Below, piece by piece: positions 31,035 through 38,562 of a stretch of DNA of 41,256 bases. The stretch is from the IMG/VR virus record IMGVR_UViG_3300048549_000110, positions 1 to 41,256 of that record. The stretch is one strand, 5' to 3'. Both the position numbers and the translations under genes were made by a program. The notes beneath the pieces are model-generated. The model ran no database searches, was not told where the DNA came from, and worked only from the letters and a program-made list of their open reading frames with translations. Origin of the DNA: a virus. The stretch's first letter is position 1. Every line of letters begins with the position of its first letter.

Positions 31035-31367
31035 TCATTCGACGTGAATAGTACCTGTCATACCTGCACCCTGATGTGGACCACAGAAGAAATTATAGTC
31101 GCCAGCGTCAGCGAATAGAATATCTTGTGACTCACCAGGTGCAAAGAGCAGTGCCTCTCTCGAAAGATCGGGACGTGCTTCAACAATAATATTGTGAGGA
31201 GGTAGTGCCTCATTTACGAAGTGTAGTGTGTCACCTGCTGAGATTGTAATCTCATTAGGTTCAAATGCTAGGTTACCCCCAGCACCCATGACAACATCAA
31301 CGGCAAAGACTGGTGCTGCCATGAACATGACACCCAGCAAACAAATCAAACTAAGAAATTTTCTCAT
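31035..31367 (-). CDS. petE: Plastocyanin, photosynthetic electron carrier
   Basis: Blue copper protein that carries electrons from cytochrome b6f to photosystem I in the thylakoid lumen. Start at 31367 (MRKFLSLICLLGVMFM) gives a signal peptide ending AAPVFA. The cupredoxin fold shows EPNEITISAGDTLHFVNE and all four Cu ligands in the right order: H58 (PPHN), C95 (FFCGPH), H98 and M103 (GAGM). 110 aa is the normal precursor length. petE is a known but less common cyanophage gene; it complements psbA and hli in the same genome. Overlaps the upstream gene by 17 bases. Confidence 0.95.
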   Translation of the reverse strand: MRKFLSLICLLGVMFMAAPVFAVDVVMGAGGNLAFEPNEITISAGDTLHFVNEALPPHNIIVEARPDLSREALLFAPGESQDILFADAGDYNFFCGPHQGAGMTGTIHVE

Positions 31368-31632
31368 CTTTTTTCGGTAATGTAGGAGTTTTATCTTCAT
31401 CCTTTTTCTTGGAGGGCATCACTCCAAAAGTGGCTAAGGTTCCAGTGAACACACTGGCGATAAAAGTTGGATCAATATTTTTCTGAGGAATACCAGGAAC
31501 AGTTACATAGTTAAGGGTCAGAATTGCTGCTGACCATCCAAGTATAATAACTCGAACGAGAGTTGATACACCCTCATCCGCCCACTCAAATTTGTTGTCC
31601 TTCTTGGTTTCCTCTTTCTTTGGGTTATCCAT
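31351..31632 (-). CDS. Two-helix membrane protein, 93 aa
   Basis: Charged N-terminus MDNPKKEETKKDNKFEWADE, then two hydrophobic helices (STLVRVIILGWSAAILTLNYV and TFIASVFTGTLATFGVM), and a Lys/Asp/Pro-rich cytoplasmic tail. Size and plan are those of class II holins or small phage membrane proteins; no holin hallmark allows a firm call. It lies directly upstream of plastocyanin and after a late-type promoter, so late expression is likely. Confidence 0.7.
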   Translation of the reverse strand: MDNPKKEETKKDNKFEWADEGVSTLVRVIILGWSAAILTLNYVTVPGIPQKNIDPTFIASVFTGTLATFGVMPSKKKDEDKTPTLPKKDEKIS

Positions 31633-31651
31633 AGAGAAGAAGTAACTTCAC

Positions 31652-33100
31652 CTATTTATGAAGTAGATCATTACCAATACATAAAAAGTCAATATCTTTT
31701 TTACTAAACAACTCCTTCGCTTCCCAGAAACTAGATGCGATAGGACTACCACCTAAATTTAGTGAGGTATTGAGCAGTACACTGTCACCTGTGATGTCTT
31801 TATATGCTCGCAATAGTCTGGCATAGCAGTCATCACCTTCAACAGTTTGGATCCTACATGTACCATCGACATGTGTGACAGATGTCAGGTCATTATCAGT
31901 AACATTTACAGAAACATTCATCCAAGGCATATTTGCACCGTCAGGTACATCAAAGTGCCTTGGAGCGTCTTCTCGTAGGACTGAGGCACCATAAGGACGG
32001 AAGTGTTCTCTATGCTTAACCTTACTATTCAGCACATCTTTGATGTTTTCACACCTAGGATTAACAAGAATGCTCCTATGACCCAATGCACGAGGTCCGA
32101 TCTCACCATGACCCTGATACCAAGCAACAATATTACCTACTGCTAACTCTTCTGCAACTATTTTGATAGTCTCATCACTGACTTCCTCAGGTGCTTCATC
32201 ATCCTGCCAGAATGGGAACCCAGTAGCATCAAACTCCTCTGTATGGAAGCGTCTTCTAAGGAATTCTACTGCTCCTAAGGACAATCCACAGTCATTTGAA
32301 TGTGGAATAGTAGAAATCTGTTGTCCAGTCTGTGTAATGCGTCCATTGAACACACAGTTCAGTGCTACACCACCTGTATATCCTACTTCATCATCACCAT
32401 TACCCACATATTCTGCTAATTTATTTGCTGTTGTCTCATGAACAGTACGTAACCAATTGATATCAAAACTATTATCCCACTTCCTAGTCCACTGATCATA
32501 GTTCCAGATATCTTTCACCCTACTGATAGGGAACTGATCCAGGAACTTCGCATATTCTGTATCAATGATACCATATGCTGCTAGTCCCATGATCTTACCA
32601 GCAAGATCTAGACCATGTGGAGTGTTATCTGTAAGACCAAGAGCAGCACCCACCTTTGCCATCTCAATACCAATAGATCCTGTGATATCTACATCATGAG
32701 ACAGTTCTAAGTTGTCACCTAAGAACAGAGAATGGGACCTTCTGTTACTACCATACCCATCGAACACATAGTTAGTGTATGGAATGCCTACTGGCCATTG
32801 TGAAAGTACATGTGCCCAGTGGTGATCGATTGCAAACGTTTTACAAGGCAATCCGATATCTATCTCACGATAGAGTTCACCCTCATCAAAGGTTACTTGA
32901 TCGCTAACAATACAAAGGGCATCAACTTCGTTGATATGCACACCCAACTCATCAGTAAGGTCTTGCCACTGCCATGTATTGTCTAGTCCATGATGCTTTA
33001 TATGAAAATATCTCTCCGTAGAGAGATACTTTACTTTGGTTCCATCGGTATAGGTGATGTTGGAATCGTGATCCTCAACTCTCAATCCAATAAATTTCAT
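31652..33100 (-). CDS. Carbamoyltransferase, NodU/TobZ family
   Basis: Predicted O-carbamoyltransferase that moves a carbamoyl group from carbamoyl phosphate to an acceptor hydroxyl. The N-terminal Kae1-like ASKHA half contains FAIDHHWAHVLSQ, with the metal- and nucleotide-binding His-His pair, VFDGYGSNR and a GYTGGVALNCV phosphate loop. The C-terminal half carries AWYQGHGEIGPRALGHRSIL and HFRPYGASVL, the family signature. 482 aa, a normal length. In phages this enzyme is found near genes that modify nucleotides or sugars; the acceptor cannot be read here. First residues are preceded by no clear ribosome binding site. Confidence 0.92.
   Translation of the reverse strand: MKFIGLRVEDHDSNITYTDGTKVKYLSTERYFHIKHHGLDNTWQWQDLTDELGVHINEVDALCIVSDQVTFDEGELYREIDIGLPCKTFAIDHHWAHVLSQWPVGIPYTNYVFDGYGSNRRSHSLFLGDNLELSHDVDITGSIGIEMAKVGAALGLTDNTPHGLDLAGKIMGLAAYGIIDTEYAKFLDQFPISRVKDIWNYDQWTRKWDNSFDINWLRTVHETTANKLAEYVGNGDDEVGYTGGVALNCVFNGRITQTGQQISTIPHSNDCGLSLGAVEFLRRRFHTEEFDATGFPFWQDDEAPEEVSDETIKIVAEELAVGNIVAWYQGHGEIGPRALGHRSILVNPRCENIKDVLNSKVKHREHFRPYGASVLREDAPRHFDVPDGANMPWMNVSVNVTDNDLTSVTHVDGTCRIQTVEGDDCYARLLRAYKDITGDSVLLNTSLNLGGSPIASSFWEAKELFSKKDIDFLCIGNDLLHK
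31653..31660 (-). promoter_or_regulatory. Late promoter-like CATAAATA
   Basis: CATAAATA on the minus strand 21 bases before the two-helix membrane gene, overlapping the TAG stop of the carbamoyltransferase. Fits NATAAATA. Confidence 0.5.
33009..33028 (-). other. Stable C(UACG)G tetraloop hairpin in coding region
   Basis: On the minus-strand RNA UAUCUCUC-UACG-GAGAGAUA forms an 8-bp perfect stem closed by C(UACG)G, an extra-stable UNCG-type tetraloop. It lies 72-92 bases into the carbamoyltransferase gene. Confidence 0.6.
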
Positions 33101-33110
33101 TAATAATCAA

Positions 33111-33290
33111 TCAGTTGTGTTCCTTGTTCCACTTCTTACGAACTCTTTTGAGTTCTTTCAACTCTAACTTGATGTTAGCATAAGCAGTTTCAGCATCAAG
33201 TTTCTTTGCCATTTCCATGGCACAGATCATACCAACTCTTGTTCCGAAGAGTTGGATTGCTTTATCATAACAATCCATATCCTCATACAT
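33111..33290 (-). CDS. Small hypothetical protein, 59 aa
   Basis: Open frame MYEDMDCYDKAIQLFG... to ...RVRKKWNKEHN. A helical protein with Cys at 7 and 23, Met-rich centre (VGMICAMEMAKKLDAE) and a basic end. Only 3 bases separate it from the regA stop, and 10 bases from the carbamoyltransferase start, so it is part of the same transcript. Not recognised; possibly a small partner of a neighbouring replication gene. Confidence 0.72.
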   Translation of the reverse strand: MYEDMDCYDKAIQLFGTRVGMICAMEMAKKLDAETAYANIKLELKELKRVRKKWNKEHN

Positions 33291-33293
33291 GGG

Positions 33294-33716
33294 TCAGGTG
33301 TCAACAGTTACTTTCTTCTTACCGATGTTGTACTTACTTTCCAACGTCCACTCTTGCTTATCTTTGTAGGACAGAACTTTGATTTGATTCAAAGGTGCAA
33401 TCTCTACTAGTTCATCCGCTTGAAAATTAACTAGTCCCCAATCAAACAGAAGTTTAGCAATGCGATTCCTTCTTTCGATATCGTTCTTAGTAATGTTCGC
33501 TGGTTTACCATCCAGAGCGAACAGTTCTTTAAAATGAACAATGTAATACTTACCTTTCTTATGCAGAATATGACATGACTGGTAGAGTTTACGATCCTTG
33601 CGAGATGCAACACCAATTCTAGTTAGAGTTTCACGCACTTTTAAGAAATCATCTGGTTCTTTAAGTGCCACTTCCAACATCATATCCTGAGACCACGAGA
33701 TCTCTTCACTAGTCAT
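33294..33716 (-). CDS. regA: RegA translational repressor
   Basis: T4 RegA binds ribosome binding sites of early mRNAs, among them gp44, gp45 and regA itself, and shuts off their translation. The core EVALKEPDDFLKVRETLTRIGV, LYQSCHILHKKGKYYIVHFKELF, FDWGLV and YNIGKK follows T4 RegA closely. The start at 33716 has an ATGA overlap with gp62 and GGAGGAAAT upstream, so the protein may carry an extra 11-12 N-terminal residues compared with T4; an internal ATG pair at 33683 and 33680 matches the T4 start instead. Confidence 0.95.
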   Translation of the reverse strand: MTSEEISWSQDMMLEVALKEPDDFLKVRETLTRIGVASRKDRKLYQSCHILHKKGKYYIVHFKELFALDGKPANITKNDIERRNRIAKLLFDWGLVNFQADELVEIAPLNQIKVLSYKDKQEWTLESKYNIGKKKVTVDT

Positions 33717-34111
33717 CTTGAATTTCCTCCAACATTTAATTTAGTTTTGATGACTTCCAACTGATCTTTGTTGAGCAGTTTCAGGGCATCTCTCGCCTTG
33801 TCGGTGCTATATCCGTAGAACTGTTTTACTAGTTCTAGATCATCTTCTGCCGTGTATTTGTTCCAAGGCGCAAAGCGTTTGGATTTCCTAATACTATGTA
33901 GGTAAAAATTATATTGCATATCATTATCCAGATCATACAACATATTCATCTGATTTACATGGAGAATACAATCAAGATGACCAGCAAGACACTTACTAAC
34001 GACATAAGATGGATACTTTGCCATGGCACGTTCATCTTCATGAAGGTTACCTTGCTTCAAGTTGATACCATTGAGGTAGTCTTTCAGTTGATACTCAAAT
34101 TCTTTACTCAT
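33713..34111 (-). CDS. 62: Clamp loader small subunit, T4 gp62-like
   Basis: Partner of gp44 in loading the sliding clamp gp45. It shows the gp62 pattern MAKYPSYVVSKCLAGHLDCILHVNQMNMLYDLDNDMQYNFYLHSIRKSKRFAPWNK, abbreviated here to VVSKCLAGHLD and NQMNMLYDLDNDMQYNFYLH. 132 aa is shorter than T4 (187 aa), as in other cyanophages. Unlike T4, gp44 is not next to it: three cargo genes lie between. ATGA joins at both ends. Confidence 0.92.
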   Translation of the reverse strand: MSKEFEYQLKDYLNGINLKQGNLHEDERAMAKYPSYVVSKCLAGHLDCILHVNQMNMLYDLDNDMQYNFYLHSIRKSKRFAPWNKYTAEDDLELVKQFYGYSTDKARDALKLLNKDQLEVIKTKLNVGGNSR

Positions 34112-34938
34112 TAGAAGAACTGTTCTAGTGTATTAGGGGTTGGGTTGTAACTAGTGATGAGAAGTTCAGACTTCTTGTTGTTTGCTCTGTGCTTCATACC
34201 ATATGTAAGTTTGAAGTATCTCTGATGATGTTCACTGAACATACTTTCAATCTCTTTGTCTACATTATAGGTGACCATCCACTCACTCTTAGATTCCTTA
34301 GTCAGTTTAGCAAACCTTTCATGATCAAAGTTCTTATGCATCTCAGCATTGGTACCATATAGAAAAGAATTAATTCTGTATGGAGGATCTAGAAAGACAA
34401 AGGTATCTGAATCACCATCTAGTAGTTCGGAGTAATCTAGATTAGTGATACGCCAGTGTGCAATCAGATCTTGATAGTTTTTTAGATTCGCTGCTCCTCG
34501 CTTGGTGAAGTTTTGAATTGATGCACTCTGTGAGAATGAAGAGTTCTCAGTCAACCCTGAGTAAGAGCACTTATTAAGAACCCAAAATAGAACAGCTTGA
34601 CGAAAAGGATCGGCGTCGGATATTTCCTCTTTGCTTCTATTAAACAACTCCTTAGCAAGGTCAGGTGTAGGGTTCTCTTCTTTAATCGCATAGCATACAT
34701 CAGACAGTAGGTCACCTTGATCCCTGAGTGCTACCCAGAAATTGTAGAGATAAGTATATTTGTCATTAATCCAGACAGGGATCTCAGGATACAACTGAGA
34801 CATGTATATTGCCATAGAACCGCCACCCACAAATGGTTCTCTGTACTCATTAAATTTAGCAGGGCACCAGGGTTCTAGTTGTGTAACTGCTCTCGACTTA
34901 CCACCAGGATATCTGAGAGGGGTCTTCAATAGTTTCAT
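34111..34938 (-). CDS. dam: DNA adenine methyltransferase, Dam type
   Basis: N6-adenine methyltransferase, probably for GATC as in T4 and E. coli Dam. The S-adenosylmethionine site is LKTPLRYPGGKSRA (motif X/I) and FREPFVGGGS (YREPFVGGG here), and catalytic motif IV is VFLDPPYR. The rest matches the D12-class target-recognition domain (SYSGLTENSSFS, MVTYNVDKEIES). 275 aa fits Dam. The methylated site cannot be decided from the protein alone. It lies in a cargo block between gp62 and gp44 and is ATGA-coupled to the ExK gene upstream. Confidence 0.92.
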   Translation of the reverse strand: MKLLKTPLRYPGGKSRAVTQLEPWCPAKFNEYREPFVGGGSMAIYMSQLYPEIPVWINDKYTYLYNFWVALRDQGDLLSDVCYAIKEENPTPDLAKELFNRSKEEISDADPFRQAVLFWVLNKCSYSGLTENSSFSQSASIQNFTKRGAANLKNYQDLIAHWRITNLDYSELLDGDSDTFVFLDPPYRINSFLYGTNAEMHKNFDHERFAKLTKESKSEWMVTYNVDKEIESMFSEHHQRYFKLTYGMKHRANNKKSELLITSYNPTPNTLEQFF

Positions 34939-35453
34939 ACTGTTGACTCAATAAGATTATAAAGTTGGGATGCAAAGTCTCCCTTATCAATTGGTGTGAC
35001 ATTCTTTGCCAAGAAAGTCAGATCATCTGTATGCACTCGGAACTTAACGGAGTCATCCTTCAAAGTAACATGCTTCATACAAGCATCCCAAGTACAGATA
35101 GCAACTGTGTATGTTGCTGTGTCCCACAATAGCATGTAGTCAAAGGTTTTTTCAGGTACACCTGTGTTATTACCTTGAAAATTCTTCAAGGTAATTTCTG
35201 ATGTCCATGGTATCCTCTTACAAAATAAATTATCCTTACCCTTAGACTCATAGCGAAGTCCATCTTCTAATCCAAGGAAGTCCTGACCAATAGCAGTTGC
35301 TCCGACATAATTCAACTGACCACCACTGTACTTAGCAATAGAAATCTCTTGGACTTCTGCTCTGAGTGGTCTAGTTTGTCGCCGCTTCAACCCATCAGTA
35401 GACTTCACAACTCCAAAGATAGATGGAAAATCAAATCGTGTAGGGTCAATCAT
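34935..35453 (-). CDS. Possible restriction-endonuclease-like protein, 172 aa
   Basis: Not certainly recognised. The layout fits a PD-(D/E)XK fold: a beta strand with D58 and D64 (GQDFLGLEDG), then RYESKGKD with E69-S-K71, an E-x-K signature, then strands SEITLKNFQG, FDYMLLWDTATYTVAICTWD. This is the succession of strands seen in many type II restriction enzymes. It directly precedes and is ATGA-coupled to Dam, as a restriction-modification partner would be. Against it, the E-x-K could be chance, and the spacing from D to E is short. Alternative: a hypothetical cyanophage protein with unrelated fold. Confidence 0.6.
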   Translation of the reverse strand: MIDPTRFDFPSIFGVVKSTDGLKRRQTRPLRAEVQEISIAKYSGGQLNYVGATAIGQDFLGLEDGLRYESKGKDNLFCKRIPWTSEITLKNFQGNNTGVPEKTFDYMLLWDTATYTVAICTWDACMKHVTLKDDSVKFRVHTDDLTFLAKNVTPIDKGDFASQLYNLIESTV

Positions 35454-36073
35454 AATACGTTGATGTTTGCCATAGGGACACCTTGTGGACCAGCGTTGAC
35501 AGGACCATGGGGTAATGAGTTGAAAGACATAGTATAGCGGTCTTTTTTACCAGAGTGAGGATTGCTATAATGTCTTAACCATCCAGGGAAGATAAGAAGT
35601 TTACCAGGTTCCGCCGTGATACGTTCCTCAGGTCCGTCGAAGAAGTCGCGAGTAATCTCTAAGGTATCAAGATTACGGATATCAACAGGGTCATGGAAGA
35701 CAGTATCACTACCTTCGGTGAAATAATATACACCAGAGAGATAAGAATAGTTATGACGATGGAGAGGATGACCAGCACCTGATTGAGGTGGTGCCCAATT
35801 TGCCCATGATAAAGAGATACGTAGTTCTTCTACTTGAAGTGCAAGATCACAACGAATATAATCTAGACAGTCATGAAAGAACCCTGTCATCTCTTGCATA
35901 GGTTCATCTTTATGCAAATCACCCTTACTAGTACGAACACCAGCAGGGAAATTATACATTTGCATGTTCAAAGTTTTGATATATTCCAGTGCCTGATCAG
36001 ACATTGCCATGTCATCACCTTCTAAACGAAACTCATAGACTCTCGTAGGGAATAACTCATGGGTCTTTATCAT
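35450..36073 (-). CDS. 2OG-Fe(II) oxygenase, phage PF13759-like
   Basis: A 207-aa oxygenase of the phage-type family. The N-terminal MIKTHELFPTRVYEFRLEG is typical of PF13759 members. Fe site: GAGHPLHRHNYSYLSGVYYF, where the HxH/HxN replaces the HxD, and LIFPGWLRHYSNPHSG with the distal His; Arg in DRYTMSFNS may hold 2-oxoglutarate. The end NAGPQGVPMANINVL is short and hydrophobic. It is first of the cargo block after gp44 and is coupled by ATGA overlaps at both ends. Substrate unknown. Confidence 0.83.
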   Translation of the reverse strand: MIKTHELFPTRVYEFRLEGDDMAMSDQALEYIKTLNMQMYNFPAGVRTSKGDLHKDEPMQEMTGFFHDCLDYIRCDLALQVEELRISLSWANWAPPQSGAGHPLHRHNYSYLSGVYYFTEGSDTVFHDPVDIRNLDTLEITRDFFDGPEERITAEPGKLLIFPGWLRHYSNPHSGKKDRYTMSFNSLPHGPVNAGPQGVPMANINVL

Positions 36074-37011
36074 TTAAACTCACACCTCATCATGATCTCA
36101 GTCATGAATGCTACGAGGTTGATCTCCTGATCCATGACAAAGTTTGCTTTGTATTGGTACTCACCGATAACAAGAACTGCTTCGGGAATACTCTTTGGTT
36201 GTAAGTATGTATAGAGGGAATCATACACCTTTCTCATGACAGCATGAGGTTCGTTGTCCATATTAGCAACAACCCACTTCTTAACGTCAGTAAACTTACG
36301 ACCCTTCAAGTGACTCATAAGATCTGACATAGCAATATCAGAGAGTTGTCCTAGGATACCTGTATCAATCTTACCCTTAGAGGAGTAACGTTGCAGTTCA
36401 TTGATCGTGCGTCGGAAGTCAGGGAAGTGCTTCATCACAACTTCGCGAAGCACTGACATCTCAAACTCGATGCCTTCCTCTGCCATGATGGTGTGAACAC
36501 GCTTGAAGAAAGCAGCACCAAGTTGTGCTTTCTCTTTACCTTTCACATTAAACTCCACCACAGTGCAGCGAGAGTGCAGTGGTTGAGCAATCTTGTTCTT
36601 GTAGTTGCAGGTGAAGATGAAACGACAGGTGTTCTGGAACTCTTCGATGAACCCCCTCAGAAGCATTTGCACATCCTGAGTGGTGTTGTCTGCCTCATCG
36701 ATAATAAGCACCTTGTGACGTGCCTCAGAGGTCAGAGAGACAGTGGAAACGAATGCCTTGGCACGATTCCTTACCGTGTCCAGGAAACGTCCCTCATCAG
36801 ATCCATTGATCACATAGTAGTCAGCACCCAGTTCATTACACAGTGCCTTAGCAATAGTAGTCTTACCAATACCAGCAGGACCAGCAAGCAGCATGTTAGG
36901 GATCTCACCCTTGTCAAGGAAACCCTTGAACATGGTCGCAGTCTCCTCTGGAAGGATACAATCATCAACCGTCTGAGGACGATACTTTTCTACCCAAAGG
37001 AAATCATTCAT
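36070..37011 (-). CDS. 44: Clamp loader ATPase large subunit, T4 gp44-like
   Basis: AAA+ subunit that opens and loads the gp45 clamp. It has Walker A GPAGIGKTTIAKAL, Walker B KVLIIDEADN, sensor 1 FIFTCNYKNKIAQPL, the SRC (arginine finger) motif HSRCTVVEF, and a helical C-terminal domain. The N-terminus reads FLWVEKYRPQTVDDCIL, as in RFC-type loaders. 313 aa is close to T4 (319 aa). It is separated from gp62 by the Dam cargo genes, a noteworthy order. Confidence 0.96.
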   Translation of the reverse strand: MNDFLWVEKYRPQTVDDCILPEETATMFKGFLDKGEIPNMLLAGPAGIGKTTIAKALCNELGADYYVINGSDEGRFLDTVRNRAKAFVSTVSLTSEARHKVLIIDEADNTTQDVQMLLRGFIEEFQNTCRFIFTCNYKNKIAQPLHSRCTVVEFNVKGKEKAQLGAAFFKRVHTIMAEEGIEFEMSVLREVVMKHFPDFRRTINELQRYSSKGKIDTGILGQLSDIAMSDLMSHLKGRKFTDVKKWVVANMDNEPHAVMRKVYDSLYTYLQPKSIPEAVLVIGEYQYKANFVMDQEINLVAFMTEIMMRCEFK

Positions 37012-37020
37012 AATTTAGTG

Positions 37021-37548
37021 TCAAACCCAGTCAGGTTTACGATGTGGAAGTTTAATATAGTTATCTGCTACCCATGGTTTAGATGCAATATACATTTTGT
37101 ATGCATCGATGGTAGAGATACTAGTGTCAAGTTTGTACTCATCAGGCATTGCTCTGACGAATGGTGTGGTCTCCTTACCTGACCGACCCTGAGGATCAGC
37201 AGTAGGTAGGATCTCTTTCGCTGCTAGAAGAGTCTTCTGGCATGTGTGTACTCTACCATACCTAGCAGTGTACTCGTCACACATAGCAAGTCCATGAGCA
37301 AGCAACCACTGCCAGTTAGTTACGAACTCATTTGCCCACTTGGTACATGGGTGGTTACGAAAAGCACCCTTCTCAGTAGCATAGGGAGTACCGTCTGCTT
37401 TGGGAAGGGTGCCAAAACCATGACCCCATTTGTCAGAGCATACAATAGCAAGCATCTGACAGGTCTCTAAGGGCATCTTGACAATGTGCTTGTCAGGAAG
37501 AACCACAGCAGAGTGATATGGGGATGGGTCCGTAACGAAGATGTTCAT
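37021..37548 (-). CDS. Conserved hypothetical, 175 aa, DNA-glycosylase-like
   Basis: The N-terminus MNIFVTDPSPYHSAVVLPDK followed by HIVKMPLETCQML is found in a phage family of unknown function sometimes described as pyrimidine-dimer-glycosylase-like; that similarity is only of pattern and is not secure. Further blocks are KGAFRNHPCTKWA and NWQWLLAHGLAMCDEY, aromatic and Cys/His containing. Sits between gp45 and gp44 with TGATG overlap, so it is probably made with the replisome; a DNA repair role is a guess. Confidence 0.72.
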   Translation of the reverse strand: MNIFVTDPSPYHSAVVLPDKHIVKMPLETCQMLAIVCSDKWGHGFGTLPKADGTPYATEKGAFRNHPCTKWANEFVTNWQWLLAHGLAMCDEYTARYGRVHTCQKTLLAAKEILPTADPQGRSGKETTPFVRAMPDEYKLDTSISTIDAYKMYIASKPWVADNYIKLPHRKPDWV

Positions 37549-38270
37549 CAGTATTCTGAATCAGGTTCAAGAGCAATCATCAGTTCAAGATTTTCAACGG
37601 ATGAACTCTCTGTCATAATACCATGCAGTTTGGCGACCTTGCGCTCATACAGATCGATTCTGTAACCTTTCGCAGCACGACAGGGTTGACCACCAGTCAT
37701 CAGGATAGCGATGTTCTCGATCTTCATGCAGAAGCAGAAGTCTTTATCAGTCTCACCAAGTTCAATTTCCAGGGTGTTAGCAGTAGTGTTACGCTTATCA
37801 GTAACAATAGCATGTAGAACACCGTTCTTACCTTGGAAGCACAGGTCAGGAAGTTGGTAACCAGAGGCCGCAGCAAAGATCTGATACAGGTGTTCATTGG
37901 TCAGTTCAGTAGATACAGATAGTTCACCGATACTGTTGATGATGTCAGGTGGAACTGTAATCATGCTCTCATCAGCATAGTAATACTTCATCCGACTGTT
38001 GTTCATGCTGATGTCAACGTGCTTATCGTTGAAGTCAACGTCAGGAATGCTAGTAGTATTACGTGAGAGGACCTTGATGGTCTTCATCATGTTACCCAAG
38101 TCATAGATGGGTGCAGTACGCTGAAACTCAATGTCTTTGAAAGTACAGGAACCGAGAATATTCTTATTGTTAGAGATAGTTGAAACCTTCTGACCAGGTT
38201 TAAACATGATAGATGGGTTGATGTTCATGAACAACCCGAGGATTTCCAATTGTGGTTCAGTAAATTTCAT
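37548..38270 (-). CDS. 45: Sliding clamp, T4 gp45-like
   Basis: Trimeric DNA clamp for gp43, also activator of late transcription in T4. Sequence MKFTEPQLEILGLFMNINPSIMFKPG matches the gp45 N-terminus; YDLGNMMKTIKVL, ADESMITVPPDI and FCFCMKIENIAILMTGGQ are clamp-fold strands, and the acidic end (ELMIALEPDSEY) fits. 240 aa compared with 228 in T4. ATG at 38270 is chosen; a Met three codons earlier would overlap the upstream stop. Its presence fits the NATAAATA late promoters in this window. Confidence 0.93.
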   Translation of the reverse strand: MKFTEPQLEILGLFMNINPSIMFKPGQKVSTISNNKNILGSCTFKDIEFQRTAPIYDLGNMMKTIKVLSRNTTSIPDVDFNDKHVDISMNNSRMKYYYADESMITVPPDIINSIGELSVSTELTNEHLYQIFAAASGYQLPDLCFQGKNGVLHAIVTDKRNTTANTLEIELGETDKDFCFCMKIENIAILMTGGQPCRAAKGYRIDLYERKVAKLHGIMTESSSVENLELMIALEPDSEY

Positions 38271-38275
38271 ACAGG

Positions 38276-38560
38276 TCATTGAGGATAGTCTTCCGTTTTG
38301 GCATTTTTGTCGTTGAAGTGCATCAACAGTACAGCATAGTGTAGCACTTTTAGGATGTCACGTCTAGCAGTTCCCTTCTTATCGTATCGAGATGCATACT
38401 TCAAGATGTTAGAACGGCAGAAGGATTCCCCATCTCCACATGCTTCAATCAAGTCTAGGGTTTGAAACCCTTCGGGACCAGCAGAGTAGTGCTGACTGTA
38501 TGTACTAGCGATGTAATCTTTAAGTTCTTTAAGGATTTCATCCTCATTGTATTTGTTCAT
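38276..38560 (-). CDS. DUF3310-like protein, 94 aa
   Basis: Shows the DUF3310 pattern: GFQTLDLIEACGDGESFCRSNILKYASRYDKKGTARRD, here FQTLDLIEACG ... SNILKYASRYDKKG and ILKVLHYAVLLM, a helical signature found in many phage proteins of unknown function, often near nucleotide metabolism genes. The N-terminus (EDEILKELKDYIASTYSQHY) is an added helix. Upstream of gp45 and downstream of an oxygenase on one transcript. Confidence 0.8.
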   Translation of the reverse strand: MNKYNEDEILKELKDYIASTYSQHYSAGPEGFQTLDLIEACGDGESFCRSNILKYASRYDKKGTARRDILKVLHYAVLLMHFNDKNAKTEDYPQ

Positions 38561-38562
38561 AA

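Noticed and set aside
37019-37024. TTGACA at the stop of the 175-aa gene before gp44
   Set aside because: No -10 box follows at 16-18 bases, so not called as a promoter in spite of the stop-codon overlap.
36493-37182. Plus-strand 229-aa frame opposite gp44
   Set aside because: gp44 is certain on the minus strand with Walker motifs; the opposite frame has no recognisable domain or start signal.
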